Origin: Methanobrevibacter olleyae
GTDB lineage: Archaea > Methanobacteriota > Methanobacteria > Methanobacteriales > Methanobacteriaceae
Assembly (NCBI RefSeq): GCF_900114585.1
Contig: NZ_FOTL01000025.1
Span: forward strand, 1 to 35,853
Reading direction: 5' to 3'
DNA length: 35,853 nucleotides
Part shown: one piece after another, positions 1 to 8,877 of the stretch
Layout: every line of letters starts with the position of its first letter
How positions within the stretch are numbered: position 1 is the first letter of the stretch
Made by a program: the position numbers and the translations under genes
The notes under the pieces: model-generated
The model's input: the letters and a program-made list of their open reading frames with translations, nothing else
What the model was told of the DNA's origin: nothing
Database searches by the model: none

Positions 1-96
1 GCTTGTATTCTCTTGTGCTGAGACAGCCGAAATAGATAAAAAAATTAAAAATAAAAACACTATAACAATTTTATTCAAATCATTTATCATTTTCAT
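1..96 (-). CDS. Secreted or membrane protein, N-terminus only
   Basis: This is the first 32 codons of a minus-strand gene that continues beyond position 1. The translation begins with a short polar stretch (MKMINDLNK), then a hydrophobic run (IVIVFLFLIFLSI) ending SAVSA, a typical Sec signal peptide with an Ala-x-Ala cleavage site before QENTS. A strong ribosome binding site (GGAGGT) lies at 99-104. The first ATG (94-96) is only two bases from it and the second in-frame ATG (88-90) is eight bases away, so the second is the better-spaced start. The function cannot be told from the visible part; methanogen adhesin-like and cell-surface proteins commonly start this way. Confidence 0.7.
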   Translation of the reverse strand, partial: MKMINDLNKIVIVFLFLIFLSISAVSAQENTS

Positions 97-1036
97 TTAC
101 CTCCGTTATTTTTTATTATTTTATTTAAATAAATGAAATTAAAAAGATAAATATGTATATATAATTAATAATAATTCTATACATCCACCTATAAATAATT
201 AACGACACTGAATATAAAAAAATTTATATGATTAAAATTAAACTAATATCTATATAATGCTATTATGATAGTTGGATTGATGTTACAATTATTATTTATC
301 AAAAACTTTTTTTTATCCAAATCACTTTTATTTAAGGATATTTGCTAAAAATTTGATATCTTCTTTTTTTTAATCATTTTTATTTAAGAAATTTTTTCTA
401 ATCCAGATTAGCTCTTTAAAATGTTTAATATAGGCTTTTTTTAAAAAAGCTATTTTTTCCATTATTATATTTATTAATCTAATAAATTTTGTTTCCTGTT
501 AAATTCATTTTCAGAGACTCTTTTATTATTTTTTCTAATACATTAATATAGCACTGACTTTCCAAATGAAAAATCAGACTAGATTTAATTGTAATGAATG
601 ACCCAAAAAATAATATTTGAAAAATAGATATTCCTTGATAATATCTATCATCCTTTTTTAGTAAAATATTACTTAGTATCTCTCATTTTCAAGCACAATT
701 CTATTTCAGCTGTAAGCAAATATTAAACCATTTAAAACCTTGAATTTAATATAAACTAATTTAAAGTCTTTTTAAAACTAAGCATAATATCAAGTGAAAA
801 AAAGATTTCAAAAAGTCTAAAATCATTATAAAATTGATTTAATATTGGAAAATTAAAATCAGACAGAAATTTTTAAAAAGAGTAAAAAATTACATAAACT
901 TATTAAATTTATATAAATCAATCAAATTATAATTTATTTAATAAATTAACCTCATATCAACATTCAAATTAGAAAAAAAGGCAATATTTAAATAATAAGT
1001 AACTAAAAATATTAAATAAAACATCGAGGTGGAAAT
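97..1036. other. Long AT-rich spacer without a visible gene
   Basis: About 940 bases separate the secreted-protein start (minus strand) from the pilin genes (plus strand). I see no ORF with a ribosome binding site, no tRNA-like structure and no long repeat. It must hold the divergent promoters. The last 20 bases carry the pilin ribosome binding site (GAGGTG at 1025-1030). Confidence 0.5.
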
Positions 1037-1312
1037 ATGATTTTAGAAAAATTAAAAAATAAAAGTAATATTCTAAAAGTGGTAGAAACTATAAACAACT
1101 CTAGATTTAAGCAAAAGATAGTGAAAAATCTTAAAGCTATTTCAGAGGACAATTCTGCTCAAGGAGCTGCAGAATATATCTTATTATTTGGAGGAGTAAT
1201 TGTAATAGCTTTAGCAGGATTATTGATATATAGATCTTACTTTAGTAATACTGCAAGTGGTTTAAATGCAACTGAAGATATTAGTTCTATAAGAAATAAT
1301 ATGACTATCTAA
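1037..1312 (+). CDS. Class III signal peptide pilin-like protein, long leader
   Basis: A 91-residue protein with an archaeal class III (type IV pilin-like) signal. The tripartite motif is Q42-G-A-A-E46-YILL followed directly by a hydrophobic helix ([15 protein letters not shown]), and then a short polar tail of about 23 residues. By family knowledge an EppA-type prepilin peptidase would cut just before Q42 and the helix would form the pilus core. The mature product would be only about 50 residues. The leader is long (41 residues, Lys-rich) compared with the usual 10-20. GAGGTG lies five bases before ATG. The next pilin gene starts 27 bases downstream in the same direction, so the two are probably co-transcribed. 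It could be a minor pilin or another pilus-like surface peptide rather than a major pilin. Confidence 0.8.
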   Translation: MILEKLKNKSNILKVVETINNSRFKQKIVKNLKAISEDNSAQGAAEYILLFGGVIVIALAGLLIYRSYFSNTASGLNATEDISSIRNNMTI

Positions 1313-1339
1313 AAAAGCCCTTAAATAAATTGATAAAAT

Positions 1340-1549
1340 ATGATTGAAAATATATCAAAAAAACTAAAAGTCCTTAAAGATGATAAAAAAGGACAAACAA
1401 GTGTTGAAGTAATTTTATTAATAGGTTCCATCTTAGTTATTTCAATAATATGTGGAACTTACATATATAAAATTAATTTAGAGATTAATGATTTGTTTAA
1501 TCAAACACTTGTTAAAGGAAGAGAATATTTATTCAATAAGTTAAATTAG
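1340..1549 (+). CDS. Class III signal peptide pilin-like protein
   Basis: A 69-residue protein with a shorter, classical leader (18 residues ending KKG), then Q19-T-S-V-E23-VILL and a hydrophobic helix (IGSILVISIICGTYIY). This matches the archaeal QxSxExxxL class III signal processed by EppA-type peptidase between G18 and Q19. The remaining 30 or so residues are polar. It lies 27 bases after the preceding pilin-like gene on the same strand, so the pair probably forms a small pilus operon. No clear ribosome binding site precedes ATG at 1340, which suggests translational coupling to the upstream gene. Its exact role (major or minor subunit) cannot be told. Confidence 0.75.
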   Translation: MIENISKKLKVLKDDKKGQTSVEVILLIGSILVISIICGTYIYKINLEINDLFNQTLVKGREYLFNKLN

Positions 1550-1861
1550 CCCATAATCCTAGTAAAAATCCCATTAAACTAAATAAATAAAAAACAGCTG
1601 AAAAAGATAGATAAAAAAAATAAACAAATAAATAAAAAAACAGCTAAGATAGATAAAAAAAATAAATAAATAAAAAATAATAAATCTATTTTAACTTAAT
1701 AGAAAACCCCCGTAAACTATATTGCCAAATTGGAGATTTATCATTTTTATAAATATGAAAATTGATTAAAAATAAAATAATCAAAACAATAATGAAAAAA
1801 AAAATAAAAAATAAAAATAATTAAAAATCAATAAAATGATTAAAAATCAACTTTATTAAAT
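1550..1861. repeat. A-rich convergent spacer with short tandem repeat
   Basis: About 310 bases lie between the convergent pilin operon and polyferredoxin gene. Around 1590-1680 there are two imperfect copies of a unit containing AAACAGCT, AGATAGATAAA and runs of AAATAAATAAA. No gene is seen. Both operons must terminate here. Confidence 0.5.
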
Positions 1862-2830
1862 TTAATTAAGTAACTTTTCTAAACTTGCTTTCCAAGAAGC
1901 AGAAGAAATGTTGGTTAATTTCATTCCAGTTCTACTAACATTAATTCTTTCTTGCGGACATAAATTAACACATGCACCACATAGTACACAGTATTCCTGA
2001 TTAAATTTAGCTACATTATCTTCAAGTACAACTGCATTACAAGAACAAATATCTACACAAGACCCACAAGCAACACATTCTTCATCAGTAGTGGAAATTT
2101 CTCCTTCAAATGGTTTAGTAACTTCTGCTGCATCAACAGGACAGATTTCCTTACACCATCCACAGTTAATACAATCAGATCCAATAAAGATATCTCCAGT
2201 AATTTTAACTTTTTCAAATTCTTCGCTGTACATACAGGTACTGCATACTGCCTTAATAGCCTCTTGAGGACATGCTCTTTTACATACTCCACAGTATACA
2301 CATTTATCTTCATCAACTTCAATAGAACAAGCATCTTTAATATTCACAACAGTGATAGCATCTGCAGGACACAATTCTGCACAAACACTACAGTAAATAC
2401 ATTCTTCCTCATTAATAGAAATTTCACCCTTCAATAAGTCATTTCTATCAGGCAATTCTCTTTTAAATAAAATAGCATCTTGAGGACATGCCACAGTACA
2501 TCTTCCACAAAATTCACATTCTTCTTCATTAATTGCAGATTCATGAGTCCAGCTTGGATAATTAGCTAATTCTTTTGAATCTACACCATCAATTTCAAAG
2601 CTCAATGCACCGAATGGACAAGCAAAGGAACATAATCCACATAAGACACAAGTATCATTATCAAGGACAAGATAATTCCCTTCTGCTTGGCCTCTTGCAA
2701 TACCTAAGACATCTCCCAAAGTCAAGGAGTCAGTTGGACAAGAGTCAGAACAGATTCCACATGCTAAACAAATTTTATTATCATAAGATAACTTTCTTGA
2801 TTCACTACCATCTCTTTGAATAAAAATCAT
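1862..2830 (-). CDS. fwdF: Polyferredoxin with eight 4Fe-4S motifs, FwdF/FmdF-like
   Basis: A 322-residue iron-sulfur protein carrying eight CxxCxxCxxxC motifs evenly spread along the chain (CLACGICSDSCP, CVLCGLCSFACP, CEFCGRCTVACP, CIYCSVCAELCP, CVYCGVCKRACP, CINCGWCKEICP, CVACGSCVDICS and CVLCGACVNLCP). Seven motifs end in Cys-Pro; the seventh ends in Cys-Ser. This is four tandem two-cluster ferredoxin domains, the layout known for FwdF, the electron-wiring polyferredoxin of formylmethanofuran dehydrogenase. There it feeds electrons from the HdrABC-Mvh complex to CO2 reduction, in the cytoplasm. No other fwd gene is beside it, so it could instead be another polyferredoxin (for example of the Eha/Ehb type), though the count of eight and the length favour FwdF. 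Only a weak ribosome binding site (GGGATT) precedes the ATG. Confidence 0.7.
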   Translation of the reverse strand: MIFIQRDGSESRKLSYDNKICLACGICSDSCPTDSLTLGDVLGIARGQAEGNYLVLDNDTCVLCGLCSFACPFGALSFEIDGVDSKELANYPSWTHESAINEEECEFCGRCTVACPQDAILFKRELPDRNDLLKGEISINEEECIYCSVCAELCPADAITVVNIKDACSIEVDEDKCVYCGVCKRACPQEAIKAVCSTCMYSEEFEKVKITGDIFIGSDCINCGWCKEICPVDAAEVTKPFEGEISTTDEECVACGSCVDICSCNAVVLEDNVAKFNQEYCVLCGACVNLCPQERINVSRTGMKLTNISSASWKASLEKLLN

Positions 2831-3274
2831 AATAATCCCACACTAGATAATATAATTGTTATATAATATAAATATGCTAACAATTTATATAATTAATTAT
2901 AAATATGTGATAATTTATATATTTAATACTAATTTTATCGACATGAATATATAAACATAACGATTTAATCTTGAGGCATACCTAAAAATTTATTAAAATT
3001 TATCGAATTTTAAAAAAATATCAATACAGATTTCTTAAAAATCATAAAAAATAGAAATAAAAGCTTGAAATTAGAAAAAATGAATAGAAAAGCAAATAAA
3101 AAAAACTAATAAAAAATAATTAAAAATAATGAAAAACAGTAAAAAGTAATAAAAAATAATAAAAAATAATTAAAAATAATGAAAAACAGTAAAAAGTAAT
3201 AAAAAATAATAAAAGCTAATTAAAAATAATTAAAAATAATGAAAAATAGTAAAAAGTAATAAACAAAATATTTA
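2831..3274. repeat. Spacer with simple A/T tandem repeats
   Basis: Upstream of the polyferredoxin gene (minus strand) the sequence holds candidate TATA-like stretches near 2850-2880. From about 3096 to 3262 it becomes a low-complexity array built from repeated AAAAAATAAT, GAAAAACAGT and AAAAAGTAAT words, in at least three rounds. No gene is seen. Confidence 0.55.
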
Positions 3275-3730
3275 TTAAATCAATTCACCTTTTTGATTAA
3301 TTTTTCCTTGACGTATACGAGTAGAAGAAATAGGTATACCATCATCTGCTAAAACAAAACTTAAAACAACAATATCCAATGGTTTCATACCTTTACTAAC
3401 CCTAATTTCATTGATTTTAACAGCATTAGGCTCTGTTTCTTCACTAACAACAATAGCATCATAATTTTCATCATGAATAGTTGGACCATAAGGATCATCT
3501 AAACGAGATATATGAAAATTATTGTGTTTTGAAGCTAAAAACTTATTTAAATTAGCCATACGGACATCACAAGAGTCAACAGCCCCTTCCTTCTTAGATG
3601 CAAAAACATTAGAAGTGACACCAATTTCAACATTTTCACCAATTTCAAAAGCCTTAGCAATTAAACTTCTATGGCCATAATGAAATTTGTCAAAAGTTCC
3701 ACCAACAGCTACTCTTTTATATTTTACCAT
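3275..3730 (-). CDS. coaD: Phosphopantetheine adenylyltransferase, archaeal type
   Basis: A nucleotidyltransferase of about 151 residues. It shows the HxGH-type signature as GGTFDKFHYGHRSLI near the N-terminus and the second signature ISSTRIRQG near the C-terminus. Both bind ATP in the cytidylyltransferase-like fold. In the archaeal PPAT family this enzyme joins 4'-phosphopantetheine and ATP to give dephospho-CoA. An upstream in-frame ATG would add MII, but MVKYKRVAVGGTF fits the family start better, so I chose 3730. I see no strong ribosome binding site. It is transcribed alone, with repeat-rich spacers on both sides. Confidence 0.88.
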   Translation of the reverse strand: MVKYKRVAVGGTFDKFHYGHRSLIAKAFEIGENVEIGVTSNVFASKKEGAVDSCDVRMANLNKFLASKHNNFHISRLDDPYGPTIHDENYDAIVVSEETEPNAVKINEIRVSKGMKPLDIVVLSFVLADDGIPISSTRIRQGKINQKGELI

Positions 3731-3880
3731 AATAATCAAAAAATAATTTAATAATTAAAAAACAATAATGAATGATTAGATTAAAACAAGATAAAAACCA
3801 ATTATTTAATCTACAATTTAAATTTAACTTTAAAATTATATAAACTTAATGTAAAATAGCTTAAAAAAGATTTAAATAAA

Positions 3881-4032
3881 AATTTAAAATAAATATAAAA
3901 ATCAATCAAAAAATAGAAATTAGAAATAAAAATTTAAAATAAATATAAAAATCAATCAGAAAAATAGAAATTAGAAATAAAAATTTAAAATAAATATAAA
4001 AATCAATCAGAAAAATAGAAATTAGAAATAAT
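3881..4032. repeat. Three tandem copies of a 50-51 bp unit
   Basis: The unit begins AATTTAAAATAAATATAAAA and continues with ATCAATCA and TAGAAATTAGAAATAA. Copies start near 3881, 3931 and 3982 and differ by one or two bases. They lie in the spacer between the coaD gene and the end of the large surface protein gene, and no coding function is apparent. Confidence 0.85.
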
Positions 4033-4145
4033 ATAAAAATTAATTAAAAAAAAAAATAAAATAAAAATTATAGAATAAAGCTTAAAAAAGAATTATTCTA
4101 TTATTTAAACATCAAATAAACTAAAATTACAGCATTTATCTATAA

Positions 4146-6584
4146 TTAAAATGGTATAAATACATAATTTTTAGGAATAGAGTAAGATTTAGTATTCCAA
4201 TTATTAATAGTACCTAATTTATTTCTGCGACTAGTTGAATCTGCTGTATACCAGGTTTGTGATATTGGATCATAAACTTGAGCCCATACATGCCCTGCAA
4301 CTAATCCACTGCTAAAATGACATCCCTTTGCATGGGAATACCTTGCATAAATACCTACAGATCTACACATAGCTACAATTAAATTAGCTTTATCACAACA
4401 ATTAGCAGATCTAGAACTTAGAGTTTTTGCTGCTCCCTTTTTAGAATTCATATAGAAGCTATAAGAGACATCGTCTCTAGCAAACTCAAATATAGCATTT
4501 GCTTTAGCTTTAGTACTGGATAAACCAGAAGTTAGTGATTTTGCCTTCTTTTTAATAGCGTCATTAAGTGCAGATTTTCCACCTGTTTTTAAGTATTTTG
4601 CAAAGGCATCAGAATCAAATATTTCTCTGTAATTTAAAATTTTACCGCTTTGACTAAGAGAAATTGAATATCCTCCACTAACATAACTTGTTTTAACAGT
4701 TACAGAGGATGGTAATTTCTTATGACTGCCATAATAGTCTAATGCAGCAGCAAAAGCATAAATATAGAGATTTGCTTCCATTTTACCTATATTAGTAAGT
4801 TTATAATTAGGTATGCGATTGTTAGAGTCAACAAACGCAGTTAGATTTTTTGCTAACTTAAGATATTCACTTTTAGATAATTTGCCATTAATTTTAGCTC
4901 CAGAAGAGTTATAATTATTTGATAAATCTTTAATTTTAACATTATCTTTTGAACCGCTATTAATGTTAGTTAAAGCACCAGCCATAAGATATGCAAATTC
5001 ATCCATAGTATACTTTTTATTATCAATATTAACATTATATGCCTTATTTAGCATATTTACATATTCTACACGAACTTTTAAGTCTTTAGCTGCAGAAATG
5101 ATTTTTGATATACTAACTGAAGGATCAACTACTTTGATTGTTTCAGTTAATCTAGATGAATTATAATATGCATTTCCAGAAAAATCCACTTCAATAGGAT
5201 AAAGTCCTGTTTTATAGTTCATAAGCAAACTAACTTGTCCCTTTGAATTAGTAGTTTCAGTAAAGGTTTGGTTGTTTAAAGTAATCTTCACTTTTCTATT
5301 TGCTAAAACCTTTCCAGCAGAATTCTTTAAGTTAATATCATAATTAAACCCTTTACCAACAGTAGTATCAGAACCTTCCAACCTAGTGCCTCCTTTAACA
5401 ACAGTTAAAATAGGGTTTGAAGAAGATTTGACAAATAAGCTATCACCAGCAAAACTAATTTTAGTATTTAAAGTTCCAATGTGATTTATAGGAACATTAA
5501 ATTGACCTTTAGAATTAGTTTTTTTGATATATGTTTTATTCATATTAGTTATTTTTACTATAACTTTTTTATTCTTTACAGGCTCATTATTAACTTTCTT
5601 AAGACTTACAACAAAATTTTCACCATACTCCAAATAAGTAGACGGATAAATGAATTTTGTTTTACATTTTATAGGTTTAACCTTTGTTTTTATTTTAGAT
5701 TTATATAGATTTTTACTGCCTTCAAAACTGATAAGGACTGAAAAATTCTTTTTAGTGGTTACAACAAGTTTAGCTTGACCTTTTGAATTAGTAGTTCTCA
5801 CATAGGTCTTATTATTCCATTTAGGAATTTTAAATATGACTCTTTTTTTAGCTATACCAGACCCACTTTTTTTATTTATTAAATTGACCACTAAAGAAGT
5901 AGACCTAGGAACAGTGGTATTTGAAACTTTTAAGCGAGTACCGCTTTTTAAAACCTTAATCTTTAAACTAAATTTGGAAGATTTAAAGAATCCATCCCCT
6001 TTAAAGCTAACATAGGTTTTAAAAGTTCCTATTTTATGATAATTAAGTCTTACTTGACCTTTTGAGTTAGTGATTTTAGTAAAAACTCTATTTTTACTAG
6101 GTATCTTAATTATGATCTTTTTACCACTTAACACTTTACCCTTCTTATCTTTTAATGTGATAAGAATAGGAGTTCCTGAATATATCTTAGAACTAGACAA
6201 TTTTAAGCTAGTGGTAGTTTTTGTAGTAGTTTTAGTACTGGTAATATTATTATTTTGAGAACTATTAGATGAAGGATTAGTACTTAACATAGAGTTAGAG
6301 TTAGAGTTACTAACAGACTTAAGATCAGATGCCTCATTAGTAGTTTCAAGATTATTATCTTCTGTACTTTGACTATTTAAACTGGAAGTAGCTTCACTAG
6401 ATAATTGATTAGTATAATGATTAGCAACTGACTTATCAGATCCTGAATCAATAGAAGCACTAACAAGATTATTCTTATCTGGATTATTCGACATATCTGC
6501 AACATCACTAGCTGATACTCCACCTATTACAATAAATAATAAGCAGAATATTGCCAAAAGTAATATTTTTTTCTCTAACGAAAT
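4146..6584 (-). CDS. Secreted Ig-repeat surface protein with C71-like cysteine protease domain
   Basis: A large exported protein of about 812 residues. It starts with a signal peptide (KKILLLAIFCLLFIVIGGVSAS) and a Ser/Asn/Thr-rich segment. Four Ig-like adhesin repeats follow, each with a TNSKGQ motif and an F.G..... motif, then a pseudomurein-binding-like region (FVDSNNRIPNY, KLPSSV). Last is a transglutaminase-like domain with catalytic candidates C720 (ANCCDKAN), H756 (AGHVW) and D773 (TADSTS), numbered from the TTG at 6557. This order resembles pseudomurein endoisopeptidases PeiW/PeiP (peptidase family C71), so it may cut or remodel the cell wall. No ATG/GTG start is well placed. The best-spaced codon after GAGGTG (6590-6595) is ATT at 6582-6584; a TTG start at 6557 is the alternative. 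It shares its C-terminal domain with the gene at 12471. Confidence 0.8.
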   Translation of the reverse strand: MSLEKKILLLAIFCLLFIVIGGVSASDVADMSNNPDKNNLVSASIDSGSDKSVANHYTNQLSSEATSSLNSQSTEDNNLETTNEASDLKSVSNSNSNSMLSTNPSSNSSQNNNITSTKTTTKTTTSLKLSSSKIYSGTPILITLKDKKGKVLSGKKIIIKIPSKNRVFTKITNSKGQVRLNYHKIGTFKTYVSFKGDGFFKSSKFSLKIKVLKSGTRLKVSNTTVPRSTSLVVNLINKKSGSGIAKKRVIFKIPKWNNKTYVRTTNSKGQAKLVVTTKKNFSVLISFEGSKNLYKSKIKTKVKPIKCKTKFIYPSTYLEYGENFVVSLKKVNNEPVKNKKVIVKITNMNKTYIKKTNSKGQFNVPINHIGTLNTKISFAGDSLFVKSSSNPILTVVKGGTRLEGSDTTVGKGFNYDINLKNSAGKVLANRKVKITLNNQTFTETTNSKGQVSLLMNYKTGLYPIEVDFSGNAYYNSSRLTETIKVVDPSVSISKIISAAKDLKVRVEYVNMLNKAYNVNIDNKKYTMDEFAYLMAGALTNINSGSKDNVKIKDLSNNYNSSGAKINGKLSKSEYLKLAKNLTAFVDSNNRIPNYKLTNIGKMEANLYIYAFAAALDYYGSHKKLPSSVTVKTSYVSGGYSISLSQSGKILNYREIFDSDAFAKYLKTGGKSALNDAIKKKAKSLTSGLSSTKAKANAIFEFARDDVSYSFYMNSKKGAAKTLSSRSANCCDKANLIVAMCRSVGIYARYSHAKGCHFSSGLVAGHVWAQVYDPISQTWYTADSTSRRNKLGTINNWNTKSYSIPKNYVFIPF

Positions 6585-6599
6585 TTTTTCACCTCAATG

Positions 6600-7739
6600 C
6601 AATAAAAAAATACAAATTTAAAAGTTTTAAAAAATAAGCATTATTGCTAAATATTTCTAAACTTTTTCATTTAGAAAATAAATTTCTAAGATTTTTTCAT
6701 TTAGAAAATAAATTTCTGAACTTTTTTCATTTAGAAAATAAAATTCTAAACTTTTTCATTTAGAAAATAAGATTTGAAAATTTATTTAAAAACTAAAATT
6801 TTCCTAAAGCACTAATGCAATAAAAAAATATTAAATTTTTCAATAAAAATTAAAAATTTTAAAATTATTAGATTAACTAAAATATTAAAATCTTATTAAA
6901 AAGTCTTTATTAAAACAAAATAAAAACTCCTTGTTTTTTAATAAAAATTTATTCATAAAAATACTAAAAATTAAGATAATTCAATTAATTTTAGATAATA
7001 TTTTTTTAATGCTATGTATAAATAACTGATTTATAACATATAAATCTTTCCCATAAAAATTTTAAAAAATAAGGAGTGAAATAGTCTTAAATTAGCTATA
7101 AATATCACAGATATATTGTTTTCTTATAAACGAACATAATATCTGATAGTATATCATTTATAATTATTAAAATAATTTAAGTATGAAAATAAGATTTAAT
7201 AATAAATTATAACTAAAAAAGACTAATAATTCAAATTAGGTTAAATAAAAAGCTAAAACTAATTATTTTATTAAAATTTAATAGGGCAATAATGGAATAA
7301 TTAAAATATAAATAAATATTAATTATTCAACTTATAAAAGAAGAATTATTAAACTTAATAAAGAAAATACACTGAATTTAATAAAGTCTTATAAAAAATT
7401 AATAAAAATTAGTTAAATAATAAAAAAAACTAATAATATTAATCATTTATACAATTTATACCCTATTTATTAAAGTTTATATAAAAAATAAAGCATACTA
7501 AACCTATTTAAGAAGAATAATAAAAAAAACTTAAAAAAACCTAAAAAAGTCAAAAAATAAGGTAAATTTTATGAAAAATTTAAAATAAAATCATGAAAAG
7601 ATTAATAGAAAAACTAAAAAAATAGTTAAAAAGAAATATTGAAACAAAACAACAATAAGAAAAAATAGTTAAAAAAAAAAATATTGAAATAAAACAATAA
7701 TAAGAAAAAATCTTTAATAAAACTTTTTTAAAAATTTAA
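6600..7739. other. 1.1 kb gene-free spacer
   Basis: This very AT-rich stretch separates two minus-strand genes. It must contain the promoter and long leader region of the surface protein gene. Apart from the repeat array at 6653-6771 I see only low-complexity A/T words (for example repeated AGTTAAAAA, AATATTGAAA and ACAATAAGAAAAA near 7620-7710). There is no supported ORF or RNA gene. Confidence 0.5.
6653..6771. repeat. Four copies of a ~30-bp unit upstream of surface protein
   Basis: The unit is approximately ATTTCTAAACTTTTTCATTT followed by AGAAAATAA. It is repeated four times with small differences (CTAAGA, CTGAAC, CTAAAC). TTTCTAA and TTAGAAA can pair, so each unit can form a small hairpin. 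It lies 70 to 190 bases upstream of the surface protein start, in the likely promoter or leader region, so copy number might affect expression; that is inference. Confidence 0.85.
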
Positions 7740-8648
7740 TCATTTATCAAGCTGCTGGCTGTGATTATACTTTAAACCTAAAGGACAAGCATGAGCAGTG
7801 ACACCCTGAACAACACCAATTTCATCGACTATCTTTTTTTGAACTAAATGAACGATCTTATGAGATTCTTCTAAGCTCATATTTGGTTGAAGCTCAATAT
7901 GTAATGTTACAGTAGCATAAGATCCAAAGTAGTTTACTCTTACATCATGTGTTCCACAAACTTGACTAACTGAATTAGAAACTTTAATAATATCATCAAC
8001 TAAATCTTCAGATGGAACCTTACCCATGATTGCATCCAAATTTTCACGAGCAACTTCAAAGGCTGTTTTTACAATCAACAAACCAATCATTAAAGCAATG
8101 ATTGAGTCTAATTGTGGATAACCATACTGGGAAATTAAAACACCAATTAGAATAGCCAGTGATGACAAAATATCAACTCTTTGATGTTTACCATCTGCAA
8201 TAATTGCAGGACTATTTGCTCTTTTACCTAATTTAATTATATATTGGCTCATAATATAATTAGTAACTACACCAATAAAAGCCATAACAACTGCTAGAGG
8301 ATCTGGGATTGTAAGGGCTGCTCCAAAAAATAATCTATCAAAAGCCCCTTTAACAATCTCATAAGCTATAAGTGCTAAGAATACAACAATGATTAAACCA
8401 GAAATAGCTTCAGCTCTACCATGACCTAGTGGATGCTCTTCATCTGCAGGTTTACTACCTATCTTAAATCCAATATAAGCTATTATGGAAGTTGTTATGT
8501 CAGATATAGTATGAGCCCCTTCTGATATAAGTGCATAACTTCCAGAGAATATTCCTACAACAATGTTAAAAACTGTTAAGAAAATATTCCCTATAATACC
8601 TACATAAACTGCTCGTTTTCCTAATTTGTCTCTTTCTTCTCTTTCCAT
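7740..8648 (-). CDS. Cation diffusion facilitator (CDF) metal transporter
   Basis: A 302-residue membrane protein of the CDF (cation efflux) family. These are usually six-helix proton antiporters exporting Zn2+, Fe2+, Mn2+ or Co2+. Hydrophobic segments begin with AVYVGIIGNIFLTVFNIVVG. The metal site residues are seen as HTISD in the second helix and HQRVD in the fifth, both HxxxD, with the HPLGHGRAE cytoplasmic loop between them. After the sixth helix comes the usual soluble domain (about residues 205-290) with HDVRVNYFGSYATVTLHIEL. It appears to be a single-gene unit; no strong ribosome binding site precedes the ATG. The substrate metal cannot be set from sequence; HxxxD sites fit zinc/iron-type members. 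Confidence 0.92.
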   Translation of the reverse strand: MEREERDKLGKRAVYVGIIGNIFLTVFNIVVGIFSGSYALISEGAHTISDITTSIIAYIGFKIGSKPADEEHPLGHGRAEAISGLIIVVFLALIAYEIVKGAFDRLFFGAALTIPDPLAVVMAFIGVVTNYIMSQYIIKLGKRANSPAIIADGKHQRVDILSSLAILIGVLISQYGYPQLDSIIALMIGLLIVKTAFEVARENLDAIMGKVPSEDLVDDIIKVSNSVSQVCGTHDVRVNYFGSYATVTLHIELQPNMSLEESHKIVHLVQKKIVDEIGVVQGVTAHACPLGLKYNHSQQLDK

Positions 8649-8877
8649 TTTATCTAATATAGTTTAATTAGTTTTCAAAATAATACCATTTTTAAAAATC
8701 AACACAATAATACTAATATTAAAATTTTTATTATTTATAATAAATTTGTAATTTTTAATATATATTTTTTATTATAATCAGAATCTAATAAATAAAAAAA
8801 TTCAGAATCTAATAAATAAAAAATAAGAAAATAAAAGTTTAAAATATAATTTAAAGATTTAGGCCTTTAAAAATCCA

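Noticed and set aside
240-1000. Possible non-coding RNA in the long first spacer
   Set aside because: No GC-rich island of the kind that marks structural RNAs in this genome (compare 14506-15079) and no stable hairpins seen.
2053-2334. 93-codon frame inside the polyferredoxin gene
   Set aside because: It lies fully within the fwdF-like frame on the same strand in another register; it reads as a frame shadow of the cysteine-rich repeats.
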